From: Bacillota bacterium
GTDB taxonomy: Bacteria > Bacillota > Clostridia > DSM-8532
Direction: 5' to 3'
NCBI GenBank assembly: GCA_023415205.1
Contig: JAEZLR010000029.1
Coordinates: forward strand, 186,001 to 250,000
Length of the DNA: 64,000 nt
This document shows, piece by piece, positions 50,984 through 58,554 of this stretch. The notes beneath the pieces are model-generated. The model was given only the letters and a program-made list of their open reading frames with translations, was not told the origin of the DNA and made no database searches. Every line of letters begins with the position of its first letter. The stretch's first letter is position 1. The position numbers and the translations under genes were made by a program.

Positions 50984-52105
50984 GTGGCATTACGAATTAC
51001 GAAAGTTGATGAATACCAGTTTCTAACTTGCTTTAAGTACGGCTTATGGGGGGCAAATAAAAATAGATTTAAAAATTGGAATACTGGTGACCAGCTTATT
51101 TTTATCGTAGATAAGAAAATAACTGCATTAGCTGAGATTCAAGGCAAGCAGTTTGTATCAAATGATACTGTTTGGGATAATGGAACGTTTCCCCACCGAA
51201 TCAAAATCGTGTTCAAACAAGTTTTTTTACCTGAGAATAGAATACCAGTTCTTGGGAGGATTAGAGACACTCTTACGAATGCCTGGGGAGCAAATTACGG
51301 ATGGGGCATACTTAACCAAGAGGTATTACAAGAAGATGCTTCGCACATATTGGTTGATGAAGTCCTACATCAGCATAATGATTTAAACGAATACAAGAAG
51401 AGATTAGACACATTTATTGAAAATGCACGAATAAAGCGGCAGAATGAAATAGATAAGATAAACTCCGATACCCCTAAGAAAAGAGGTAGGAAGAAGAAAA
51501 GCACCATCACAGAGGAAGCTATCACAACAAACTCTGAAACAAAATTAGAAGATGAAGGAGCCTCTAATATTGAAGAAGAATCCAGCCACCTAAGAGCACA
51601 ACAACTACTAATTGACATAGGAAACATAACAGGTTGTTCTGTATGGATTGCAGCAAATGACCGAAACCGCTTATTTAAGGGGCAATCATTAGGAAAGAAT
51701 TGTATAGAAAAACTACCTAATTTTGGACTAAACAAAGAAGCCACAAGTAAAATATCGTTTATAGATATTATTTGGATTCAGCAAAACTCACCTCTTTGTG
51801 CTTTCGAAGTTGAAACCACTACATCTATTTATTCAGGTCTGCTTCGAATGTCAGATTTAATATCACTTGTTCCAGCATTAAAAATAAATCTCTACATTGT
51901 TGCTCCAATGGAGAGAAAAGATAAAGTGATGAAAGAATTAAGACGACCAACATTTCAGAAGATTGGATTAAATGAGTATTGCAAGTTTATTGCTATTGAA
52001 GATTTGGAGAAACTTATTGGAAAAATCAAAGAATTATATGGACATGTTAATCCAAGTGTAGTTGAAAATATGGCTTTTGAAGCAGAAGGAGAATTAGAAG
52101 ATTAA
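50984..52105 (+). CDS. EVE-like/AT-hook-like/PD-(D/E)XK-like fusion, candidate modification-sensing nuclease
   Basis: 373 residues. The N-terminal 140 match the EVE/PUA-like fold (MALRITKVDEYQFLTCFKYGLWG, WNTGDQLIFIVDKKITALAEI, TVWDNGTFPHRIKIVFKQVF), which reads modified bases. Residues 165-172 (KKRGRKKK) are AT-hook-like. The C-terminal part (about 200-345) carries a PD-(D/E)XK-like core: SHLRAQQLLIDIGNITGCSVWIAANDRNR, Asp261 (FIDIIW), Glu275/277 (FEVETTTSIYSGLLRMSDL) and LYIVAPMERKDKVMKELRRPTF. This C-terminal family is frequently seen in bacteria as a putative nuclease. The start is GTG with GGGAG upstream. Together these suggest a type IV-like restriction protein, or an RT partner; the adjacency does not decide. 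Confidence 0.72.
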   Translation: MALRITKVDEYQFLTCFKYGLWGANKNRFKNWNTGDQLIFIVDKKITALAEIQGKQFVSNDTVWDNGTFPHRIKIVFKQVFLPENRIPVLGRIRDTLTNAWGANYGWGILNQEVLQEDASHILVDEVLHQHNDLNEYKKRLDTFIENARIKRQNEIDKINSDTPKKRGRKKKSTITEEAITTNSETKLEDEGASNIEEESSHLRAQQLLIDIGNITGCSVWIAANDRNRLFKGQSLGKNCIEKLPNFGLNKEATSKISFIDIIWIQQNSPLCAFEVETTTSIYSGLLRMSDLISLVPALKINLYIVAPMERKDKVMKELRRPTFQKIGLNEYCKFIAIEDLEKLIGKIKELYGHVNPSVVENMAFEAEGELED

Positions 52106-52188
52106 ATACCTAATCTATATCATAAAACTCCTTGCATATATATTATACTTGACATGTATTACTTTTGCTAAAACTATATTTGAGATTT

Positions 52189-52199
52189 AATCGTGTGCT
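52189..52199 (+). repeat. Right candidate integrase arm site
   Basis: AATCGTGTGCT, same orientation as 44369-44379, 67 bases inside attR. Confidence 0.5.
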
Positions 52200-52265
52200 G
52201 AAGAAGATAAAAGATAATCTGAAAATGCTTACTTTACAGGGTTTGAGGGACTTCAAGTTGAGTTA

Positions 52266-52328
52266 ACGACTGGAAATCGTGTGAACGCTAATACCGTTCC
52301 GAGAGTTCGAATCTCTCTCTCTCCGCCA
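52266..52328 (+). repeat. attR, 63-bp direct repeat
   Basis: An exact copy of the tRNA-Ser 3' part, anticodon arm to CCA. Together with attL it delimits the element; this copy lacks a 5' half and is not a gene. Confidence 0.95.
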
Positions 52329-52333
52329 ATAGC

Positions 52334-52369
52334 AATGGCTTTCAGGATTTATTCTTGGAAGCCATTTTT
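52334..52369 (+). terminator. Hairpin after attR
   Basis: AATGGCTT/AAGCCATT with TTTTT, the probable terminator that followed the tRNA before the element inserted. Like the hairpin at 54231-54264 it contains GGCTTTCAGG. Confidence 0.6.
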
Positions 52370-52373
52370 GCGT

Positions 52374-52545
52374 TTATAGGCAGTTTTCTAAGGTTCTTCT
52401 AACTCTCGGTCCATTTCTAACGAATTTTATGATGCAGCTGGAAAATAGTTCATTGATTTTACTTGCAGTATTCTTTTTCATTTCTAAATCTACATGCGTA
52501 TTAATATTTGCAGTAATTGAAATATCACTATGACCAATACATGAT
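52374..52545 (-). pseudogene. C-terminal remnant of a tyrosine integrase
   Basis: A frame without a start, preceded by a stop, encodes CIGHSDISITANINTHVDLEMKKNTASKINELF and about 25 more residues before TAA. LGHSDIS...N...THV is the characteristic end of phage-type integrases (His-box and tyrosine region; here the Tyr is replaced by Asn). Only about 55 residues survive. It lies just outside attR and is evidence of an older, decayed insertion at the same tRNA. Confidence 0.75.
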
Positions 52546-52589
52546 TAGCTAGCGCTCTGAGCGCGGAGAGGGTTACTAAAATTATGATT

Positions 52590-54056
52590 TTAAAGCTGAT
52601 CTTTCAAGGTCTGACCTAAATCCCGAATTTGTTTTATTATTTCTGCTGTATTTTTTATAGCTTCATCCTGTACCATTGTCGTTGCGAGCACCTGCTGGGT
52701 ACTGGCCGAATTTTCTTCTGATGCTGCCGCCAGAGTCTCCAGCTGTTCCCTCATATTGCTAAAACGCTTTGCAATTTTATCCATCATTTCATATTCTATA
52801 TACAACTTACTGTTTACTGAATCAATAGAGTTTTTAACCGTGCCGAATATTTGCATAACATCGTTTACCTTAGCGGTGCCTTCTTCAACAGAAGCATTGC
52901 CCTTTTGCACCTCTTCGATGGCATTCTGAGTGGTGTTTTGAGCTTCTAAGGTTATATTATGTATATCCTTTACTGTTTGGGAGCTCTGGTCTGCCAATTT
53001 TCGTATTTCCTCAGCAACAACGGTAAAACCCTTACCTGATTCGCCTGCTCTTGCTGCCTCTATAGCAGCATTCAATGAAAGCAGATTTGTCTGGGAAGCG
53101 ATTTTAGTTATACTTTCAAGAAATTGTCCAATTATATTCATCTTTTCCTGTAGCTCTGTAACTGCTGAAACAGCAGAATGGATTGAATTTCTCATAATAT
53201 CCATATGCCGCATCATGTCATCAGCTTCCTGAGTACCGACTAACAAGACATCAAATGTTGATCTGAATTCCTTTTCTACCTCTTTTGAAAGAGAATATGT
53301 TTCATCAATTATTTTGGATGAATCTGAAACATAGCTACTAACTGTATTTACTACGATCGCACTATCTTCGACAGCTTTTGAGATATCCTTAATTGATCTA
53401 GCAACACTTGTTATGCCTTGTTGATTCTCTACAATGCTATCATTGCATATGTTAACATTCTCAAAAAGACTATCGGTGGTAATATTCACCTGTTTTATTA
53501 CATTAGTCAGATTCTCATTTAGAAGCGATGCTTTTTCGCTCTCATTTAATGCCTTTGATAAATGTCTACTTCCCTCTTTTGCTAGATAATACAACGCGAG
53601 AACACCACATAGAAACATGCCAAATCTAGGTATGAATTCACCTATACCGTGGTTAACGCCAAGAAGAGCTTCAGGATTAATAACATATACTGAAATTATC
53701 ATAGCAGAAACAATGGAACTAAAAATCAATATAATATTCTTGTTAAAGTATACGGCTGCAAGACAAGCGCATACAAGATAAGCAGTAAACATACGAGGTA
53801 CTCCGCCTTGTGATATTGAATATAGTAATGTACCCACTGTAGGCAAGAGTGGAATGATTAGGGACTTAAGAAAATTATTCTTTACTTTTATATATGCCAG
53901 ACCTGTTGCGACTAAACTGGTAGCAAATGTCACAGTTGCAGCTGAAAGAGCTAGCTTAATCCCTCCGTTAAAATAAGCAGTAATAGAAAGAATCATTGAA
54001 AAAACCCACATTGTTAACGCATTGAACTTATGAGCCTTATTAATATATCTATCCAT
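52590..54056 (-). CDS. Methyl-accepting chemotaxis-type protein with multi-TM sensor
   Basis: 488 residues. The N-terminal 165 residues form about six membrane helices without a large external ligand domain, followed by the cytoplasmic signalling domain with its hairpin tip ITKIASQTNLLSLNAAIEAARAGESGKGFTVVAEEIRKLADQSSQTVKDI (about 312-362) and coiled-coil adapters. It probably signals through CheA/CheW; the stimulus may be membrane-linked. Base composition is AT-rich like the region around it. It lies between the integrase remnant and the third att copy, so it may be cargo of the decayed insertion. A ribosome site of AGGAG type precedes the ATG. Confidence 0.9.
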   Translation of the reverse strand: MDRYINKAHKFNALTMWVFSMILSITAYFNGGIKLALSAATVTFATSLVATGLAYIKVKNNFLKSLIIPLLPTVGTLLYSISQGGVPRMFTAYLVCACLAAVYFNKNIILIFSSIVSAMIISVYVINPEALLGVNHGIGEFIPRFGMFLCGVLALYYLAKEGSRHLSKALNESEKASLLNENLTNVIKQVNITTDSLFENVNICNDSIVENQQGITSVARSIKDISKAVEDSAIVVNTVSSYVSDSSKIIDETYSLSKEVEKEFRSTFDVLLVGTQEADDMMRHMDIMRNSIHSAVSAVTELQEKMNIIGQFLESITKIASQTNLLSLNAAIEAARAGESGKGFTVVAEEIRKLADQSSQTVKDIHNITLEAQNTTQNAIEEVQKGNASVEEGTAKVNDVMQIFGTVKNSIDSVNSKLYIEYEMMDKIAKRFSNMREQLETLAAASEENSASTQQVLATTMVQDEAIKNTAEIIKQIRDLGQTLKDQL

Positions 54057-54186
54057 ATAGCTTCTCCTTTTATGCTATTTATCTACAGTATTCACAAAGT
54101 TTTTATATATAATATCGGCAGAAGCTTACTCGAAAGAAGCTAGATTTATTATTTTCCGGGTATTTGAAAACTCCTCCCGGATTGTT

Positions 54187-54226
54187 ACGCTACCACCGTT
54201 CCGAGAGTTCGAATCTCTCTCCACCA
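54187..54226 (+). repeat. Third, degraded copy of the tRNA-Ser 3' end
   Basis: ACGCTACCACCGTTCCGAGAG then TTCGAAT and CTCTCTCCACCA. Variable arm, T-stem and T-loop match the tRNA, but four bases (TCTC) of the acceptor side are missing and the discriminator is A. Probably the outer att site of the older insertion. Confidence 0.8.
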
Positions 54227-54230
54227 AACA

Positions 54231-54276
54231 AAAGGCTTTCAGGTTTAAATCCCTGAAAGCCTTTAAACATTTTTTA
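54231..54276. terminator. Perfect 13-bp hairpin after the degraded att site
   Basis: AAAGGCTTTCAGG/CCTGAAAGCCTTT with T-rich flanks on both strands; it can end the convergent or leftward transcripts. Confidence 0.65.
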
Positions 54277-54283
54277 TATCATC

Positions 54284-54952
54284 TCAATCTATCGACACCC
54301 AATCTATTATCGCCGAATCGTTATCTCCGCCTTCTGTATAACCATGTTCGTTTAAATTCTGAACATATGAATCATAATCCACCGGCACGCCGTTGGCATA
54401 ATATCTCCACTTAGCATCTGCTAGGTTAGCCATATCGGGATAGTCATAGGGTTCGCTTGAAGCCACCTCGACTACACTACAACCGTCATCAGCAATTTTA
54501 TATATTGCATAATCTCCGTTCATACTGTCTATTATGCCATTGCTTAAAATATCACTTGACCCCACTCTGCTCCACGGAACTTCACTCAGATTACCAACGC
54601 TATCGTAGCCAAAAATATTTACTGTTTTATCATCTTTAATTGTGAATATATAAGCAATAATATCTTCATCGTTATTTGCTTTTCTTAATATAAGCTCCGG
54701 AGTCCCGTTACCATCTATGTCGTATAACGCATAGTATCCCTTCGCACTGTTGGTATCAGACATATCATAAAAACCAAAGGACAACATACCATCCCATGAA
54801 TAGTCTCCGCTTTTTAAGTTGTTTAAAGCGGATTTCCATTCGACTATCAGGGAATCATACACCTTAATGTAATCGTTTGTATTATTTGTTTTTAAATTTC
54901 TGCAGCCTGAAAGCATTAAAATGCAAACTAAAAAAATAATAATCTTTTTCAC
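54284..54952 (-). CDS. Lipoprotein of unknown function
   Basis: 222 residues with a clear signal peptide and lipobox MLSGC (Cys about 17). The mature part contains a calcium-loop-like motif YALYDIDGNGTPELIL (about 75-90) as found in VCBS/FG-GAP or EF-hand-like surface proteins, then a compact acidic domain. Many related lipoproteins of unknown function occur in Clostridia. It is AT-rich like its neighbourhood and stands alone. Confidence 0.75.
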   Translation of the reverse strand: MKKIIIFLVCILMLSGCRNLKTNNTNDYIKVYDSLIVEWKSALNNLKSGDYSWDGMLSFGFYDMSDTNSAKGYYALYDIDGNGTPELILRKANNDEDIIAYIFTIKDDKTVNIFGYDSVGNLSEVPWSRVGSSDILSNGIIDSMNGDYAIYKIADDGCSVVEVASSEPYDYPDMANLADAKWRYYANGVPVDYDSYVQNLNEHGYTEGGDNDSAIIDWVSID

Positions 54953-55092
54953 AACATCTACCTCGAAAAATGAATATTTCTAGTGCTACGCCAAAGAAGA
55001 CTACAGTTTTATTCTATCATAATAACGTAACAGAAACTGGATTCAATCTTAAATTGTTACAATGAGTAATTAAGGGTTTTAACGAAAAAGAA

Positions 55093-55122
55093 GGCTGACT
55101 CAAAATGAAATGAGAGTCAGCC
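55093..55122 (-). terminator. Terminator of the leucine-rich-repeat gene
   Basis: GGCTGACTC/GAGTCAGCC with TTCTTTTT following on the minus strand. Confidence 0.75.
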
Positions 55123-55190
55123 CTAAGAGGGTGGTCTAATGCTATGTTTATTTGGTGTTTGACCGTTGGTTTTTTGAGTTAAGACTAAAT

Positions 55191-57365
55191 TTATGGTTTG
55201 GTTGGCTTGTCACCATACCCTAGAAAATCGAGGATTTCACTCTTATCAACGTCCACTAATTCTGGGTTAAACAATAGATAGGCCTTGTTTGCATCGATTG
55301 CCTTCTTACTAATCAAATACATATATAAAGGACCACCGGTTGTTTTCTCATTTGTTTGTAGTGCTAAATATGTCACATGCACCATATCTGCTCTTAAAAA
55401 CGGTACTGTTGAGTCACCATATGCATCTGATGGAATCAATCCGTACTTTCTTGCATCCGACACAATATTTTGATAAGTAACGTCATTGCCATAGCCAAGA
55501 GCTCTCATCATAAAAGTAAGATATTGCTGTGCAGTCATAGGGTCGTTGGAACTGAAGGTTGTTGCGGAAGTACCGATTGTATATTTCTTGTGATAGGCCC
55601 ACGCAACATATCGATCGCCCCATGCAGGAACATCTGAAAACGGATGGGTGTAGGTACATGCTTTTGCATCATTTTCTTCACCCATCATCCTGGTTAACAT
55701 GATAATTCCCTGTAATCTTGTTGGGACACTATCCAAGTCAAACCCGTTTCCTGTACCGGCGAGAAGTCCGAGCATATTAAGGTCCCATGCCTCTTTTTCA
55801 GCTTGCTCCATTGTAACACTGGTTAATGGTCGAAAACTCAATTTATATTCTTCCGCATAGGTCTGTGCCGCAGATTTTGACACTCCTACGACAAAGAAAG
55901 ACTCAATTCGTAGCTTTCCTCCTCCTGTTCCACCGCTGTTCTGATATCCAAAAGCATATTCTCCTATTTTCACAACGCTACCGGGGATAGTAATAGAAGC
56001 TAATGACAAGCATTCATGAAATGCATATCTGCCAATTGTTTGCAGGTTTCCCGGGAGTTCTATGTCAGATAAATACAGACACCCCACAAAGGCACTATCT
56101 CCTATAGCAATAGCACTCGGCATTTCGACTCTATATAACTTTGTACACGCCTGGAAGGCACTCTTGCCAATGGTCTTCAGCGTTGTTGGAAGCTTTAGAT
56201 TCTTAACAGCAGTATAGTAAAATGCGCCTTCACCTATCTCCGTCACACCCTCTTTGACTACTACGTCACCTTTAGCGCTAGGATACTCTAAAAGCTTTGT
56301 TTGAGCTTTATTGTATAGAGCACCATTCTCACTTGAATAGAACGGATTATCCTCATCTACAATAATGGATGCATTTTTGGAAAAGGCAAAAGTGTATGGT
56401 GCTATGTTTTCCACTGAGCTTGAGATGTAGACAGTGGTTAAGCCATTACATGATGAGAATGCTTTCTCGCCTATACTTTTCACGCTGGATGGAATAGTTA
56501 TACTTTTAAGGTTGTTGCAACCAGAAAATGCCTCTTGGCCTATAGTCTTTATGGAGTCGGGTATGTATACTTGCTCTAAAGCACCACATCCTCTGAAATC
56601 CCAAAAGTCTATACTTGTCCAGCTTTCAGGAATTTTTACTTCCTTTAAAGAAAGCATAAAGGTAAACGCACCGTGTTCAATCGATTTTGCCCCTTCAGGA
56701 ATGTTGAGCTCCTCAATCTTCGTACCGGAGAAAGCCTCTTTACCAATTTTCTCAAGGCTATCCGTAAGAACGATAGTCTTTAAATTAGAGCAGCCCAAAA
56801 AGGCATAAGCGCCTATAGAGGTTACCCCATCAGGAACAATAACAGATGTAAGTGATTTAGCTCCCTCAAATAACCTAATACTTATTTCTTTTATGTTTTT
56901 TGGGAGAGTGATTTCTGTAAGAAGTGGGCAGCTAGAAAATGCTCCTTCCCCAATGGTTGTTACACTGTCAGGTATTGTTATCGTCTTTAGGCTTTCACAG
57001 AATAAAAACGCTTGTTTTTCTATTGCTTCGACCCCGTTTTGTATCGTGACACTCTTCAAGTACTTACACTGTTGAAAAGCATTTTGACCAATGCTCTTTA
57101 TACTTCCGGGAATGGTCACGCTTTCTATAGGTGACATACAGAAAGCTTCTTTCGCAATTTTAGTTACCTTAATACCTTTTATGGTTGTGGGAATAACGAT
57201 ATTTTTACTTGAACCTGAGTAGTAAGTGATTGTTGCAGTACCGGCGCTTACTGTATATCCCCAACCCTCACTTTCTGCTGCATAGACCCGCGTAGGAATT
57301 AATAAGATAGCACATAAGGAGATAATAACTGTCAGTGTAAGCAAGCTCTTTAAAAGTCTAGCCAT
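55191..57365 (-). CDS. Secreted BspA-like leucine-rich-repeat protein with SLH-like modules
   Basis: 724 residues. Signal peptide (about 1-29), then about 18 BspA/TpLRR repeats (about 60-500) of the form TIPDSVTTIGEGAFSSCPLLTEI, with an N-terminal cap (GWGYTVSAGTATITYYSGSS). The C-terminal 200 residues contain at least two S-layer-homology-like motifs (HPFSDVPAWGDRYVAWAYHKKYTIGTSATTFSSNDPMTAQQYLTFMMRALGY), suggesting attachment to secondary wall polymer. BspA-type repeats bind proteins or polymers and occur in many host-associated and environmental Clostridia. Moderately AT-rich, adjacent to the insertion region; transfer is possible but unproven. Confidence 0.88.
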   Translation of the reverse strand: MARLLKSLLTLTVIISLCAILLIPTRVYAAESEGWGYTVSAGTATITYYSGSSKNIVIPTTIKGIKVTKIAKEAFCMSPIESVTIPGSIKSIGQNAFQQCKYLKSVTIQNGVEAIEKQAFLFCESLKTITIPDSVTTIGEGAFSSCPLLTEITLPKNIKEISIRLFEGAKSLTSVIVPDGVTSIGAYAFLGCSNLKTIVLTDSLEKIGKEAFSGTKIEELNIPEGAKSIEHGAFTFMLSLKEVKIPESWTSIDFWDFRGCGALEQVYIPDSIKTIGQEAFSGCNNLKSITIPSSVKSIGEKAFSSCNGLTTVYISSSVENIAPYTFAFSKNASIIVDEDNPFYSSENGALYNKAQTKLLEYPSAKGDVVVKEGVTEIGEGAFYYTAVKNLKLPTTLKTIGKSAFQACTKLYRVEMPSAIAIGDSAFVGCLYLSDIELPGNLQTIGRYAFHECLSLASITIPGSVVKIGEYAFGYQNSGGTGGGKLRIESFFVVGVSKSAAQTYAEEYKLSFRPLTSVTMEQAEKEAWDLNMLGLLAGTGNGFDLDSVPTRLQGIIMLTRMMGEENDAKACTYTHPFSDVPAWGDRYVAWAYHKKYTIGTSATTFSSNDPMTAQQYLTFMMRALGYGNDVTYQNIVSDARKYGLIPSDAYGDSTVPFLRADMVHVTYLALQTNEKTTGGPLYMYLISKKAIDANKAYLLFNPELVDVDKSEILDFLGYGDKPTKP

Positions 57366-57492
57366 AAGTTCCCTCCGTTGTAAATGTGTATGTGTTTTTA
57401 TTTACCACAAAGGATCACTGTTTACACATTTCTTTGCATCTAATCCCATACAAAGTAGGTGTCGAAAAATCCCGGCCTCTCTTAACAACACA

Positions 57493-57524
57493 TAAGGGCT
57501 GTAGCGATTTTGCTACAGCCCTTA
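57493..57524. terminator. Perfect 13-bp hairpin of uncertain direction
   Basis: TAAGGGCTGTAGC/GCTACAGCCCTTA with loop GATTTT, in the gap between the cluster gene at 57714 and the LRR gene. It lacks a long T-run but probably ends the leftward transcript. Confidence 0.5.
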
Positions 57525-57596
57525 GATTTTACAGAAATTAAAAATTGAAAACATTTTCTATGATATATATTTGTGTTTCTGATGAAAGCCATTAAT

Positions 57597-57701
57597 TTAC
57601 CAGCTCCAAAAATCCATATCAACAACCGACATAGTCCTGGTATCTAAATCCTTTGTAAGCTTTATAAGCTCGCTCGAAGGCCCGGTGATACGAAGACCGT
57701 A
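57597..57701 (-). pseudogene. Short orphan coding remnant
   Basis: An open frame of about 34 codons without start or ribosome site reads YGLRITGPSSELIKLTKDLD and ends in DMDFWSW before TAA; the composition is protein-like. It could be the tail of a gene truncated by deletion next to the 57714 gene. No family recognised. Confidence 0.25.
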
Positions 57702-57713
57702 TTAGTTCTGATG

Positions 57714-58535
57714 TTATTTTATATAGCCTACCACCTTTTTGTATTCATCCTCAAGAGAGGTTGCTGTGGTCATAGGCGTATACCCCGAATAGTTGAAGAC
57801 CACCCTCTGATTATGCTTAATATTAACCAGGTTTATCAACACACCCATAAAGCCCAAGGTGGCGGATTTAACACCCTTAAGGGTGTTCATCACTCCCGTG
57901 GAATGGTCAATACCGAGCCTTGTTGTTGCAATTCTTTGCTGTGTTACGACGATACATTTTGCAAGATTAAGCTTCTCGGACTCAAGACTTTTCTTCAATC
58001 TCTCTTCTACAAAATTCTTAGCCTCGGTTTGCTGAGGATCGATGCTTTTACTTGCCTCATCCACTATGAGATAGACCTCATGGAGGATTTCCTCCAGTTG
58101 CTTTAGCTCTAGAACCTTATTTTCAAGATTATTATGGACGATATTCATGGTGGTTATATCCATTTTTAGAGTCTTCGTCAACTTATCTATGTTATCAAGA
58201 ACATCCGGAAAATCCTGACTGAACCGATCCACCTTTCTCAAGTAGCTCTTTAAGGCAAAGTTAAATAACGATGCTTTCTCAGAAACACCCACCCCGCTGG
58301 GATCCATCGCAAGGATATGTTTTTTTATCTCTTGCATAAGCTTATCAAATTGAACTGTACTGTCTATCGACTCTACATAGAGGCTATTTTCCTGGCTCAT
58401 TGCTCTCGATATGGCATCAGAAAGTGTTGCTAAAAAGCCCGTAACCTCTGACCTGGCCTGTAGCATATCAGAACTAGAGGGGGAAAGCCCTTGGGTCACA
58501 TTGGACTTAAAAAGATTCAAATCAAAAGGCTCCAT
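57714..58535 (-). CDS. Helical coiled-coil protein, possibly TelA-like
   Basis: 273 residues, almost entirely helical with no membrane segment. The middle part (KSYLRKVDRFSQDFPDVLDNIDKLTKTLKMDITTMNIVHNNLENKVLELKQLEEIL) resembles the spacing of toxic-anion-resistance TelA proteins, and the two genes upstream supply a VWA protein and a membrane coiled-coil protein, a combination seen in tellurite-resistance-like stress clusters. The assignment is tentative. Last gene of the three-gene unit (gap of 19 bases to the VWA gene). Confidence 0.6.
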   Translation of the reverse strand: MEPFDLNLFKSNVTQGLSPSSSDMLQARSEVTGFLATLSDAISRAMSQENSLYVESIDSTVQFDKLMQEIKKHILAMDPSGVGVSEKASLFNFALKSYLRKVDRFSQDFPDVLDNIDKLTKTLKMDITTMNIVHNNLENKVLELKQLEEILHEVYLIVDEASKSIDPQQTEAKNFVEERLKKSLESEKLNLAKCIVVTQQRIATTRLGIDHSTGVMNTLKGVKSATLGFMGVLINLVNIKHNQRVVFNYSGYTPMTTATSLEDEYKKVVGYIK

Positions 58536-58554
58536 TGGGCTCTCCCCCTTTTGG

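Larger units (their letters stand above)
44274..52328. mobile_element. Integrative element at tRNA-Ser, about 8.05 kb
   Basis: Bounded by exact 63-bp repeats of the tRNA-Ser 3' end, with a tyrosine integrase gene directly inside the left end. The interior is clearly more AT-rich than the flanks. It holds two tyrosine recombinases, a PD-(D/E)XK-like protein, a winged-helix protein, an HNH protein, a SLATT-like membrane protein, a structured RNA, a reverse transcriptase and an EVE-nuclease fusion. There are no recognisable capsid, relaxase or conjugation genes, so it is probably a small, plasmid-like or satellite-like integrative element whose main cargo is defence. Confidence 0.9.

Noticed and set aside
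44274..52328. Prophage
   Set aside because: No capsid, portal, terminase, tail or lysis genes are recognisable; the element is too small and carries only recombination, possible replication and defence-type genes.
44182..54226. CRISPR array or several tRNA genes
   Set aside because: The repeated tRNA-like blocks at 52266 and 54187 lack 5' halves, and there are only three, widely spaced; they are attachment sites.
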